DNA of 64,000 bases from Blautia obeum ATCC 29174 (GTDB lineage: Bacteria; Bacillota; Clostridia; Lachnospirales; Lachnospiraceae): the NCBI RefSeq assembly GCF_025147765.1, contig NZ_CP102265.1:3585957-3649956 (forward strand), written 5' to 3'. Both the position numbers and the translations under genes were made by a program. The first letter of the stretch is position 1, and every line of letters begins with the position of its first letter. Below, piece by piece: positions 16,165 to 24,200 of this stretch. The notes under the pieces are model-generated. The model made no database searches and was not told where the DNA came from. It worked only from the letters and a program-made list of their open reading frames with translations.

Positions 16165-17163
16165 CTATCTTACCAGTCCTGGCATATCATGGTTCACCTC
16201 TGCCTGATAATACCCGTTCATCGTTGACGGTGCATTAAACAGGGCTGCTAATAAATATTTCTTGATGTTCTTCACCTTTGTGGTGTTACCACTCATACAG
16301 TGTAAGACATACTCGATATGTGAATAGGTCAGCATCAGAAATTTTTTCTTCACCAGTGATGCCGGATACCAGTTGCTGGCAATCAGGATTTTGTCATTTT
16401 TACACATCACAGTCTCTACGATCAGATTCACGATTTCATCTACCTGTCGCATATCGTCATGATGGGTTACTTCCAGTGATTCATAATCAATGGTCTCTTT
16501 GACAAGGTTTTCATAAGCCTGATAATCCTCAGAGTGATTATCGCTATCAAATCTTTTCTCATCCACAGATATGATATGATTAGATTTATTATCATTCATT
16601 TCAGTATCACTAAGATTAGTATTATTAGGGTTTGAAATGTAAACTTCTTGAAGTTTGTTTTCGGGACTTCTAGAAGTTTGATTTTGGGACTTCATGAAGT
16701 TTGAATTGTAAACTTCTGTAGATTCCTCATTTTCCACAGAAGTTTGTTTTTTAAACTTCTTTAATTCCTCTCCAAATTTTTTCTCATCTGTTTTCTCAGG
16801 CATAAAGGTTTTCACGTAGATAACGTTCACCTTTCCAAATCCCTGTCTGCGTTTCTCAATCAGACCAATTCCTGTTTCGTCATCCAGTTCTCTCATGGAT
16901 TTAATGGCTTTATTTCTGCCACAGTTCAGTAATTCCATGATATCTTCGATGGAAAAGTAGATATATGCTCTGTTTTTGTCGTCAAACCACTGATTCTTGA
17001 TGGAAAGAGACATTCGATCCAACATCAGTCCATATAAAATTTTAGCATCGCTCGATAAATCTTTAAAATAACTGTCTGTAAATAATACTTTTGGTATGCG
17101 GTAGAAGCTGAACTGATCAGCTTCGGTACCGTAAAAATAATTAAATGTCATTTTTTTCTCCAT
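16165..17163 (-). CDS. Replication initiator, RepA_N family
   Basis: 332 residues. Residues 1-120 form the RepA_N winged-helix domain (FYRIPKVLFTDSYFKDLSSD...; ILYGLMLDRMSLSIKN), as in initiators of pAD1/pSK41-type plasmids. The middle (about 130-220) is a polar low-complexity linker. The C-terminal 100 residues (from about EIVNLIVETVMCKND to FNAPSTMNGYY) form a helical DUF6017-like host-adaptation domain. AAAGGAGG precedes the ATG. In this family the replication origin lies inside the rep gene, in the linker-coding part; here that part carries repeated AAACTTC words (16640-16762). The ICE may therefore replicate on its own after excision. It is followed in order by the parBAB genes upstream. 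Confidence 0.88.
   Translation of the reverse strand: MEKKMTFNYFYGTEADQFSFYRIPKVLFTDSYFKDLSSDAKILYGLMLDRMSLSIKNQWFDDKNRAYIYFSIEDIMELLNCGRNKAIKSMRELDDETGIGLIEKRRQGFGKVNVIYVKTFMPEKTDEKKFGEELKKFKKQTSVENEESTEVYNSNFMKSQNQTSRSPENKLQEVYISNPNNTNLSDTEMNDNKSNHIISVDEKRFDSDNHSEDYQAYENLVKETIDYESLEVTHHDDMRQVDEIVNLIVETVMCKNDKILIASNWYPASLVKKKFLMLTYSHIEYVLHCMSGNTTKVKNIKKYLLAALFNAPSTMNGYYQAEVNHDMPGLVR
16640..16762. repeat. Iterons inside the rep gene (candidate origin)
   Basis: Repeated AAACTTC/GAAGTTT words, mostly as palindromes: AAACTTCTTGAAGTTT (16640-16655), GACTTCTAGAAGTTT (16665-16679), GACTTCATGAAGTTT (16688-16702), AAACTTCTGT (16710) with ACAGAAGTTT (16736), and AAACTTCTTT (16753-16762). One more, TTAAACTTCTTTG, lies near 17201 upstream of rep. 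This is the typical position of a RepA_N origin. Confidence 0.72.
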
Positions 17164-17241
17164 AATTTCCTCCTTTCATTTTCTGCTAAGAAGTCCTCTT
17201 TTTAAACTTCTTTGACTTTGTTTTCTTAGCTTTTTCTATCC

Positions 17242-18150
17242 TTAACAGGACTGTTCCTGCATCCATTTTTCTAATAATGATTCAATCACCTGCTCCATAT
17301 CTTTGGCTGTATAATCATCCGGAAAGTACTTTGTTAGTTTCTTTTCTGAGAAAGTGAGAGACCGGGATACTTTCTTTGCCATCACACAGTTATTGAAAAT
17401 CGATAACATCTGAATCTGATTAATTGGTCCATTATTCAGTTGATTTCTAAGTGCTGCAATCTGTTTGGGCTTGATAAATCCAGTGTCGCTGATATATTCG
17501 TAAATCCATTCCTGTACTTCCTTATCGATGTAGGAGATATCGACAGCAACCGTGAACTGAAGCTTTTTGTTATCTACCAGATCAAGAAGTTCTGGTATCA
17601 ACTCTGTCAGTCTAATGTAACGAGTCACCTGCACACTGCTTATTCCAACTTGCTCACCCAATAATTCTCGTGACTTTTTACCTAACTTGTGTTCATTTTG
17701 TACACAAGTTAAATCTGTTCTGACACCCTGTCTTTTCATTGCCTCAAGTTTCATCTTATAAGCAAAAGCTTTCTCACTCGGCAACAGTTCCTCTCGCTGA
17801 ATGTTAGCGTCCACCATCGCCACAATGGCATCATCATCCGATAATTCTCTTACGATTGCCGGAATAGTCGTAAGTCCTGCCAGCTGTGCTGCATGCATTC
17901 TTCTGTGACCGGATACCATTTCATATTCTTCATTTTCATCCATGCGAAGTAGTACCGGTGTCAGTACTCCATTGATCTTTACGCTTTCAACCAGGTCCTG
18001 CATCTTCTCATCATCCAGCACCTTGAACGGATGATTCTTAAACGGATGGATCTTACTAATTTCAATTTCCATTGCTGACTCTTCATTTACCACACCAAGC
18101 AGTTCATCAATACTTGCCAGTTTAATCTTTTCGCCACTTCTATTTTTCAT
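17242..18150 (-). CDS. ParB-like partition protein 1 of the ICE
   Basis: 302 residues. Residues 28-115 form the ParB N-terminal nuclease-like/CTP-binding domain (ISKIHPFKNHPFKVLDDEKM; GHRRMHAAQL; DANIQREELLPSEKAFAYKM), followed by a helix-turn-helix (SRELLGEQVGISSVQVTRYI). The C-terminal 35 residues (LTKYFPDDYTAKDMEQVI) match the C-terminus of the second ParB. Overlaps the end of parA by 11 bp. Together with ParA it should segregate the circular or replicating form of the element; its site is unknown but the TTAGCTG cluster upstream is a candidate. Confidence 0.9.
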   Translation of the reverse strand: MKNRSGEKIKLASIDELLGVVNEESAMEIEISKIHPFKNHPFKVLDDEKMQDLVESVKINGVLTPVLLRMDENEEYEMVSGHRRMHAAQLAGLTTIPAIVRELSDDDAIVAMVDANIQREELLPSEKAFAYKMKLEAMKRQGVRTDLTCVQNEHKLGKKSRELLGEQVGISSVQVTRYIRLTELIPELLDLVDNKKLQFTVAVDISYIDKEVQEWIYEYISDTGFIKPKQIAALRNQLNNGPINQIQMLSIFNNCVMAKKVSRSLTFSEKKLTKYFPDDYTAKDMEQVIESLLEKWMQEQSC

Positions 18151-18925
18151 TCTTCAAAACCTCCTGTGTCAATTTCATATATGCCTCGGCAACTTTTCCT
18201 TTCGGACAGTGCATGTAAATACTTTTTCCCTCTGCACTTGTCTCAGCAGCTTTTACGGACATCGGGATCACATTTTCAAATACTTCAATCTGGCTTCCGT
18301 AGGTTGTATGTACTCTCGATGCAATGTCCCTTGCGTAATTGGTTCTGAAATCTACCATAGTCAAGAGAATGCCCTCAATCGCCAGTTTCCGGTTCAGTCT
18401 CTTCTTTACTGTAAGAATTGTCTTAATCAGCTGTTGAAGTCCTTTAACAGGCAGATATGCAGCCTGTACAGGTATCAGCACAGAATCGGAAGAGACCAGT
18501 GCATTGATTGTCATCATACCAAGACTTGGCATACAGTCAATCAGGATATAATCGTATCGGGATCTTATCGCATCGATATATTCCTTCATGATCATTTCCC
18601 TGCTCATAACATTTCCCATCGTTACTTCCAGGGCAGAAAGCTCAATATTTGCCGGAAGAAGATCTACATTTTCCTGGTGATGTAAGATACCATCTTCCAG
18701 AGAGATTTCTTCTTCATTGATGACATCCATCATGATCGTTGCCAGTGTGATGCGAAGATCATCCGGTTCCTCATATCCAAGACTTGCAGTTAAACTTCCC
18801 TGTGGATCCGCGTCGATTAGCAACACTTTCTTACCTTCTCTTGCCAGTCCTATGCCTACATTTACGGTTGTGGTGGTCTTTCCGACTCCGCCTTTCTGGT
18901 TTACTACGGATATAATTTTACACAT
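18140..18925 (-). CDS. ParA partition ATPase of the ICE
   Basis: 261 residues from the ATG at 18925 (AAAGGAGG upstream; MCKIISVVNQKGGVGKTTTT). Deviant Walker A KGGVGKTTT, LIDADPQG Walker A', and IDCMPSLG Walker B show a ParA/Soj ATPase of the type without an N-terminal helix-turn-helix. It lies between two ParB genes, an uncommon order. Drives segregation by ATP-dependent binding to nucleoid DNA and release by ParB. Its C-terminus overlaps the downstream parB start, so the two are coupled. Confidence 0.93.
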   Translation of the reverse strand: MCKIISVVNQKGGVGKTTTTVNVGIGLAREGKKVLLIDADPQGSLTASLGYEEPDDLRITLATIMMDVINEEEISLEDGILHHQENVDLLPANIELSALEVTMGNVMSREMIMKEYIDAIRSRYDYILIDCMPSLGMMTINALVSSDSVLIPVQAAYLPVKGLQQLIKTILTVKKRLNRKLAIEGILLTMVDFRTNYARDIASRVHTTYGSQIEVFENVIPMSVKAAETSAEGKSIYMHCPKGKVAEAYMKLTQEVLKNEK

Positions 18926-18939
18926 AATTTCTTCCTCCT

Positions 18940-19809
18940 TTAACTTTCCCATGATTCTTTTTTCCATAATTTCAGCAGTGCCAGTATTTCCCGTTTCATC
19001 ATTGCCGGTGTATAGGAATTTGGAAAATACTTGTGTAACTGCTCGTTTGTGAATGCCACTCTTGTGATCTCACCTTTTTTCACTTCGCACATAATTTCTT
19101 CCATCTTTTCCAGTGACAACTGCTTTTCTTTACTCAGTTGCCGGATCCTCTGGGCCTGTGAGAGTGATGGAATCGCCTGTGCATATTCCATTGCTACAAG
19201 CAGTTCCTTTTGTTCTGTTTCATTTAATGCAGCTATCTCTACAGCCGGACAAAAAGAAATAATCTCATCATCCAGTTTCTGCAGCATTTCCGGTATCAGT
19301 TTTGTCAGTGAGATATAACGCTGCACTTGTTTTGGGCTATCACCACAATCCTCGCTGATGATCTCTATTGCTCTTTTTCTTGGTGTTTTGTGGTCAACTT
19401 GGCTCTTTTTTCGACCACTTTTTCTTTTCAATACGTCATTCTTTAATTTGTAAGCAAAAGCTTTTTCACTGTAGCTGATCCGTTCTCTGTGAAGATTGGA
19501 ATCCACCATGCTTAAAATGGAATCATCTTCACTTAATACCCGGATAATCACTGGTACTTTACGGTATCCCAGTTTCTCCGCAGCATGTTTTCTTCTGTGA
19601 CCGGATATGATCTCATAGTAGCCATCCGGTACCGGTCTGACGATCAGCGGATTTAAGATTCCATACTTCTCAATGCTTTCCTGCAGAAGAAACATTTCCT
19701 TATCATCTTTCACCTGAAACGGATGCTCTTTGAACGGTCGAAGACGCTCAATCTCAATTTCTATGATTCTTTCTTCGTTTTCTCCTGATTGTCTGTTTGG
19801 CTCAGCCAT
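18940..19809 (-). CDS. ParB-like partition protein 2 of the ICE
   Basis: 289 residues from the ATG at 19809 (AGGAAAGGAG upstream; MAEPNRQSGENEER). The same parts as ParB 1: ERLRPFKEHPFQVKDDKEMF, SGHRRKHAAEKLGY, DSNLHRERISYSEKAFAYKL, a helix-turn-helix and the C-terminal LHKYFPNSYTPAMMKREI. Clearly a paralogue of ParB 1 but well diverged. First gene of the parB-parA-parB unit, next to the cluster of TTAGCTG repeats. Two ParBs may bind different sites, or one may be a regulator. Confidence 0.9.
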   Translation of the reverse strand: MAEPNRQSGENEERIIEIEIERLRPFKEHPFQVKDDKEMFLLQESIEKYGILNPLIVRPVPDGYYEIISGHRRKHAAEKLGYRKVPVIIRVLSEDDSILSMVDSNLHRERISYSEKAFAYKLKNDVLKRKSGRKKSQVDHKTPRKRAIEIISEDCGDSPKQVQRYISLTKLIPEMLQKLDDEIISFCPAVEIAALNETEQKELLVAMEYAQAIPSLSQAQRIRQLSKEKQLSLEKMEEIMCEVKKGEITRVAFTNEQLHKYFPNSYTPAMMKREILALLKLWKKESWES

Positions 19810-19903
19810 CTTGACTCCTTTCCTCCAGGATTCAGGAACTAAAAAATGCCTGCCTGGAACTTTTATAGATAGTAAAGTTCCAAACAGACATTGCTGTTTG
19901 ACC

Positions 19904-20210
19904 ATTAGCTGTAGCTAATAGAATTGAATACTGTTTCAGCTAATTTATGTTTGCAGGTTTGGGAGAGATTGTTTCTTTTCCCGCCTTTTCTCTGATTTAC
20001 ATCCCCAAATAAGGGGTGACAACAGAGCGAAACCCAAATGTTAGCTGGACTTCCTAAAACCCATGTTTGCAAACCGGTGATTTTGATTAGCTGTCAGCTA
20101 ACAAAAATCGGATTGCGTTAGCTGGAAATTGATCATTTTGAATGGAATTTAGTGTCACGAACGTGATTAGAAAATAAATAAAGCGTTCGTTGTCAGCTAA
20201 TCCAGCTAAC
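19904..20210. repeat. Cluster of TTAGCTG repeats (candidate centromere or recombination sites)
   Basis: Nine copies of TTAGCTG/CAGCTAA (or one-base variants) in about 300 bp between parB 2 and the tRNA: the palindromes ATTAGCTGTAGCTAAT (19904-19919) and TTAGCTGTCAGCTAA (20087-20101), singles at 19937, 20041 and 20118, and two tandem copies at 20194-20210. No gene lies in this stretch. Such a cluster beside parABB could be the ParB binding site; beside the likely att site it could also bind excisionase/integrase. Confidence 0.6.
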
Positions 20211-20226
20211 ATTTTCGAACGCTTTG
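20180..20226 (-). terminator. Terminator of tRNA-Arg
   Basis: AAAGCGTTCG (20180-20189) and CGAACGCTTT (20217-20226) are a perfect 10-bp inverted repeat, directly after the tRNA on the minus strand and followed by ATTTATTTTC. Two TTAGCTG repeats lie in its loop. Confidence 0.6.
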
Positions 20227-20231
20227 AAGCC

Positions 20232-20305
20232 CGTCGCCAAGAGGATTTGAACCTCCGACCCCTCGCTTAGGAGGCGAGTGCTCTATCCAGCTGAGCTATG
20301 ACGAC
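20232..20305 (-). tRNA. tRNA-Arg (anticodon CCT)
   Basis: A full cloverleaf on the minus strand: acceptor GTCGTCA with TGGCGAC, D-arm AGCTCAGCTGGATAGAGC, anticodon arm CTCGC-CTCCTAA-GCGAG with anticodon CCT, T-arm GGAGG-TTCAAAT-CCTCT, discriminator G. CCA is not encoded. Its 3' end faces the ICE, so it is the probable attachment site of the element; the 3' part would be rebuilt by the ICE on integration. Confidence 0.95.
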
Positions 20306-20658
20306 ACATGCCGCAAACCCTTGATTTTACTGGGTTTCTGGGATTTTTCCCTTCGGCCATATATAAGATTATCAACTCTTTTTTGAGTTGTCAATCTACA
20401 GATTTTTTCGATTTGGTAACATTAGAACGCTCCCCAATTTGGGGAATGCTTTGTTGTCACCCTTAGCATTTTTCAGAATAGATTCGAACTGAAAGTTGTT
20501 TTTCATTTTTTCCCTTTGGGGAATGCCTCGGCTTTCTCTTAGGAGGCACTTGTTCTATCCATTAAACTAACAGGACATACCAGAAATTGTACTATATATT
20601 TCTTTAAAAAACAAGACCTTAATTCCTGGGTAACGAGAAAAAAGTCCTGGATAACTGG
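20306..20658. other. Gene-poor stretch beside the tRNA
   Basis: No protein gene. It holds a tRNA-Arg-like remnant (20481-20576), several short GGGGAAT/ATTCCCC palindromes, and TGTTGTCACCCCTTA at 20452-20466, which is the exact reverse complement of 20010-20024 on the other side of the tRNA. Confidence 0.5.
20481..20576 (-). pseudogene. Degenerate tRNA-Arg(CCT)-like remnant
   Basis: On the minus strand GTCCTGTTAGTTTAATGGAT begins like a tRNA with a D-arm, followed by GTGCCTCCTAAGAG, the same CTCCTAA anticodon loop as the intact tRNA. The variable region is about 40 nt too long, a TTCGAAT loop follows, and no matching acceptor 3' half is seen. It is probably a relic, perhaps of an earlier insertion. 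Confidence 0.4.
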
Positions 20659-20696
20659 AGAGAAGTCCATGACAAATGAAGGTCGTGGACTTCTCT
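20659..20696 (-). terminator. Terminator-like hairpin after diguanylate cyclase
   Basis: AGAGAAGTCC (20659-20668) and GGACTTCTCT (20687-20696), with further pairing of GAC/GTC inside. It lies 10 bp past the stop codon of the diguanylate cyclase gene. No strong T-run. Confidence 0.5.
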
Positions 20697-20706
20697 TTGT
20701 AATAAA

Positions 20707-22716
20707 TTAAGATTCAGGTCTGCGAACGGATTTTCGTCGATGCTTCTTGGCTTCATAAAGCTCCTTATCGGCAAGAGCGATGATTTCCTGTGTGTCGGTA
20801 TCCGGTTTAGGACGGAATTCTGCAATTCCAAGAGAGATTTCCACAAGGAATGGTTTATCGGATTCAGCATTAAAAACCGTGCAGGCATCTTTAATTCGTT
20901 TACGGAAAATATCCTGGAAATTTTCTTCTTCACAATTTAAAAGAATCAGGAATTCATCACCACCGACACGTGCAAGTGTGTCCTGACTGCGCAGACAGCC
21001 TCCGAGGATTCTTGCAACGCTTTGCAGTGCAAAGTTGCCGGCCGGATGTCCCCAGGTGTCATTGATCTCTTTCAGATGGTCCAAATCTCCACAGATAATG
21101 TAGGCCCGTTGATTTATTTCGCTGCTGCAGAATTTTTTTGTCTGTTCTGTGAAACCTCTCAGATTCAGAAGACCAGTCAGTTCATCATATTTGGAAATAA
21201 ATCCAAGTACCCGGTTTCGCTCACGTACGAGCTCCAGATCTCTGGACATTTCCTGTCGGCGCCGGGCTTCTGCTTTACTGATTTCCAGATAATGCAAAGA
21301 AAGACCGATCTGCAGGCTGATCACATAGAAAAATGGAAATTCTTCCTGTTGTATATCGCATGCGAGCAGACCATATTGTTTTTCTCCTGAGAAGAGCAGA
21401 AATATCATAAACTGATGTCGTTCATCATCGCTCATCAACTGACAGATACCTTTTTGGTCTGTTACAGGCTGGCGGTCATAGAAATGAAATGCATCCACTT
21501 CTTCATTCCGGTAATAGGCAGCAAGTCGCAGATTTTGCGGACAAATCCATTTCTCATTCTGATGATATACGATTGGTTCATCCAGGAGAAAGAGGTAGGT
21601 GCATTTTGTGCGCAATTCCCGCATGTTTTCCATTGCTTCCAGAAGAAAAGCGTATTCATCCTCCATGCAGTCATTCAGACTTCGGGCAAGTGACGAAATA
21701 AACCAGGATCTACGTTGAAAACTGATCAGCTCAAGCTTCATATTGGTAATCGTACGGTTCAGCTTGTGTATCTGTTCGGTAAGACTCACTGGAGTATTTT
21801 GAATTTCCGGAAGCTGTTCCTGACAGCCGCAGGATTCTCTGACACACAGAGAAACAGGAACTCTTCGGGACAGGACATTTTTGCCGTCCAATTTATCAAC
21901 AAGGTCGTATACAGCCATTCGGCCCATGAGGACTCCATCCTGCTGAATGGTTGTAAGAGGTGGTTCCATACCAGATGCACGCTCACAGTCATCAAAACCG
22001 GTGATCAGGATATCTTTTCCTACTTTGAGACCACGTTTTTCACAAACACGATAACCGGCAAATGCCATTTCGTCGTTGGCGAAGACAATAGCCTGGGCAT
22101 CTGGATTATCATCGAGGAGTTTTTCAATCTGTTTATCTACAAATTCTGAATAATCACCCTGTGCGATCATCTTGGGATTGACCGGAAGATGATATTTCGC
22201 CATCATTTCAAGATAAGTATTTTTACGTTCATTAGCATCTGTATTCTGTGCAGGACCGGCTACAAAAAGTATTTTCTGACAATTGTGTTCCTGGGTCAGA
22301 TGCTCCATGACCAGCTGGATGCCCTGTCTGTTGTCACAGATCAGAGAATGGCAGTTATGCGCATGGACGATCTCCGTAAGGAACACGGTAGGAATGGAAT
22401 TGAATTTGCGGGCAAATTTCTCAGCAGTCTCATTTTTTAACTGCAGTCCCAGAGTTCCATAATTGATGATCAGTCCATCAAGACCTCCCATAAGACTGTA
22501 ATCGTGGATGGTATTGAACTGATAATCAAAAGAATCTTTGTGAGTTCCGCCGAGCATATCTTCGAAGAAATCTTGGGTCTGCGTACCAAGGAAAAAACAG
22601 ACATTTATATCGAGTTCTTTTGCTGCAGTAGCAATACCACTGATATGTTCTTTGGGAAAATAAGTATATACGCCCCCAATAAGGATTCCAACGTTGTATC
22701 GTTTGTGTTTGTTCAT
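20707..22716 (-). CDS. Diguanylate cyclase with sugar-binding-protein-like sensor
   Basis: 669 residues. Residues 5-300 match the LacI/periplasmic-binding-protein fold (VGILIGGVYTYFPKEHISGI; ITGFDDCERASGMEPPLTTI), but without a signal peptide or a helix-turn-helix, so it is probably a cytosolic sensor. A middle region (about 320-500) with a coiled segment follows. The C-terminal GGDEF domain is complete: YDELTGLLNLRGF, GDLDHLKEINDTWGHPAG and the active site VGGDEFLILL. It should make cyclic di-GMP in response to a small ligand, perhaps a sugar. ATG at 22716 with GGAGGA upstream. First chromosomal gene right of the ICE; no partner in the same operon. Confidence 0.9.
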   Translation of the reverse strand: MNKHKRYNVGILIGGVYTYFPKEHISGIATAAKELDINVCFFLGTQTQDFFEDMLGGTHKDSFDYQFNTIHDYSLMGGLDGLIINYGTLGLQLKNETAEKFARKFNSIPTVFLTEIVHAHNCHSLICDNRQGIQLVMEHLTQEHNCQKILFVAGPAQNTDANERKNTYLEMMAKYHLPVNPKMIAQGDYSEFVDKQIEKLLDDNPDAQAIVFANDEMAFAGYRVCEKRGLKVGKDILITGFDDCERASGMEPPLTTIQQDGVLMGRMAVYDLVDKLDGKNVLSRRVPVSLCVRESCGCQEQLPEIQNTPVSLTEQIHKLNRTITNMKLELISFQRRSWFISSLARSLNDCMEDEYAFLLEAMENMRELRTKCTYLFLLDEPIVYHQNEKWICPQNLRLAAYYRNEEVDAFHFYDRQPVTDQKGICQLMSDDERHQFMIFLLFSGEKQYGLLACDIQQEEFPFFYVISLQIGLSLHYLEISKAEARRRQEMSRDLELVRERNRVLGFISKYDELTGLLNLRGFTEQTKKFCSSEINQRAYIICGDLDHLKEINDTWGHPAGNFALQSVARILGGCLRSQDTLARVGGDEFLILLNCEEENFQDIFRKRIKDACTVFNAESDKPFLVEISLGIAEFRPKPDTDTQEIIALADKELYEAKKHRRKSVRRPES

Positions 22717-22908
22717 GATAAGTCCTCCATGAGTAAGTTAAACGCACATTGTTTTTTGTATATTATATCAGCGTTATGTGGTAATTGCAAAACTTAATTT
22801 GTGAAAATTAGACAAACGAAAGGATTGCGAATAAATAAATAATAAAGCAAGACACATAAATCATACATAATGACCAAAAATAAATGAAATAAATTATAAA
22901 GCAAGCGT
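22717..22908. other. AT-rich intergenic stretch
   Basis: No gene. It contains two similar words ATAATAAAGCAAG and TTATAAAGCAAGC about 60 bp apart (near 22840 and 22895), just before the truncated deoB reading frame. Confidence 0.4.
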
Positions 22909-23727
22909 GTGATTGGCAATAAGAGTGCCAGTGGAACAGAAATCATCGAGGAACTTGGCGAGGAAGAAATCAATACAGGAGCGATGATTGTCTATACCTC
23001 TGCGGATTCAGTAATGCAGATCTGTGGAAATGAAGAGACATTTGATCTTGCAAACCTGTATCGCTGCTGTGAGATTGCCAGGGAACTGACCATGAAAGAT
23101 GAGTGGCGAGTTGGCAGAGTCATTGCGAGACCGTATGTCGGAAAGAAAAAGGGTACGTTTAAGAGAACCAGCAACCGCCATGACTATGCGTTGAAACCGA
23201 CTGGAAGAACAGCCTTAAATGCATTGAAGGATGCAGGTCTTGATGTGATTGGTGTTGGAAAGATCAATGATATTTTCTGTGGTGAGGGAATTACACAGAC
23301 TTACCATTCAGACAGTTCTGTGCATGGCATGCAACAGACGATTGATATCTGTAAAAAAGATTTTCATGGTCTCTGCTTTGTGAATCTGGTGGATTTTGAC
23401 GCTTTGTGGGGGCATAGAAGAAATCCGGAAGGATACGGACGTGAAATTGAGAAGTTCGACAGAGGACTTGGAACTCTGATGAATGAGTTGCGAGAAGATG
23501 ATCTTCTGATCCTGACTGCGGATCATGGAAATGACCCAACTTATACCGGAACGGATCATACAAGAGAATATGTACCATTTATTGCATATTCAAAGAAAAT
23601 GAAAGAAACAGGAGCTATTGAGAACCAGGATACATTTGCGGTGATCGGTGCATCTGTTGCAGAAAATTTTAGTGTACAGATGCCACAAGACACGATTGGA
23701 AAATCAATATTGCGGGAGTTGCAGTAG
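22909..23727 (+). pseudogene. deoB: Phosphopentomutase, 5'-truncated
   Basis: 272 codons matching the last two thirds of phosphopentomutase (usual length about 390). Visible: IGNKSASGTEIIEELGEE at the start, then the cap domain, and the metal ligands LVDFDALWGHRRNPEGY and LTADHGNDPTYTGTDHTRE. The first 100-120 residues, with the metal-binding Asp and the phospho-accepting Thr, are missing, and the upstream DNA is AT-rich and non-coding. The frame could start at GTG 22909 but has no ribosome site. A product would lack the active-site nucleophile. It is followed by a good terminator. The deletion appears recent because the remaining frame is intact. Confidence 0.85.
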
Positions 23728-23750
23728 TTAAATAAAACTTGTCTGTCATG

Positions 23751-23781
23751 ACACCTTCAAGCTATTATAGCCTGAAGGTGT
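23751..23781 (+). terminator. Terminator after deoB remnant
   Basis: ACACCTTCA (23751-23759) pairs with TGAAGGTGT (23773-23781), followed by TTTTATT. Confidence 0.85.
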
Positions 23782-23786
23782 TTTTA

Positions 23787-23950
23787 TTAATCAAAATCTC
23801 TGGTAATGTTTGTGAGCCATTTGCCTCTGACATAGTGAATTAATACCACAGGCATTTTTTCAAATTCGTCCAGAGTCATTACAAAGTATACCCAGATCGG
23901 CGGCAGTTTTAAAACATATGCAGCTAAGAAAGTAAGAGAGTTATTTTTTT
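23787..23950 (-). pseudogene. 3' remnant of a MATE-family gene
   Basis: About 50 codons in one frame ending in a stop at 23787. The translated end (AAYVLKLPPIWVYFVMTLDE then VVLIHYVRGKWLTNITRDFD) has the usual C-terminal pattern of MATE transporters: a last membrane helix, then R-x-G-K-W-L-x-N-x-T-R. Nothing upstream continues it; it runs directly into another MATE 3' end (23945-24000). Confidence 0.6.
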
Positions 23951-24000
23951 ATCTCTTACACATCTATTTCTCAGTCGGCCATGACCTTCTGAGCGCCACA
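23945..24000 (-). repeat. Copy of the 3' end of the intact MATE gene
   Basis: Matches 29200-29256 (end and downstream flank of the intact MATE gene) with three substitutions. It encodes VALRRSWPTEK and stop in place of VALRRSWPTEE. So a second, related MATE gene once ended here, or this is a scar of recombination between the two loci. Confidence 0.7.
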
Positions 24001-24062
24001 CAAAACGAATCAATTGATGCTATTGTTGTCTGTGAATTACAGTGTTGTACTTCACACCGTCG

Positions 24063-24099
24063 ACTGAAGAATGCAATGGGCCCTGAACTATTCTTCAGT
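24063..24099. terminator. Hairpin, perfect 10-bp inverted repeat
   Basis: ACTGAAGAAT (24063-24072) and ATTCTTCAGT (24090-24099). It lies downstream of the HD-GYP gene on the minus strand and could end its transcript; the following T-content is low. Confidence 0.45.
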
Positions 24100-24134
24100 T
24101 CAATAAAATTGAATATCTATTTTCCTTAAAAAGC

Positions 24135-24200
24135 TTATCTGAAGAAATCTTTGATCTGTCCTGCGATGATCTGCATCAGTCGGTTTCTCCCTGTTGTCAT
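24135..24200 (-). CDS. 21-residue ORF coupled to the HD-GYP gene
   Basis: ATG overlaps the stop of the HD-GYP gene (ATGA). It encodes MTTGRNRLMQIIAGQIKDFF plus Arg. It is too short to judge; it could be a relic of a longer downstream gene or a chance frame. Confidence 0.2.
   Translation of the reverse strand: MTTGRNRLMQIIAGQIKDFFR

Noticed and set aside
1..20230. Integrase, excisionase or relaxase within the visible ICE part
   Set aside because: No protein with tyrosine/serine recombinase or MobA/relaxase motifs seen; these must lie left of the window if the element is complete.
20619..20933. 104-codon frame overlapping the end of the diguanylate cyclase gene
   Set aside because: Lies in another frame inside the GGDEF-coding part; a shadow.
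22717..22908. Cyclic-di-GMP riboswitch before the diguanylate cyclase
   Set aside because: No GEMM-like conserved core on either strand; the stretch is plain AT-rich DNA.
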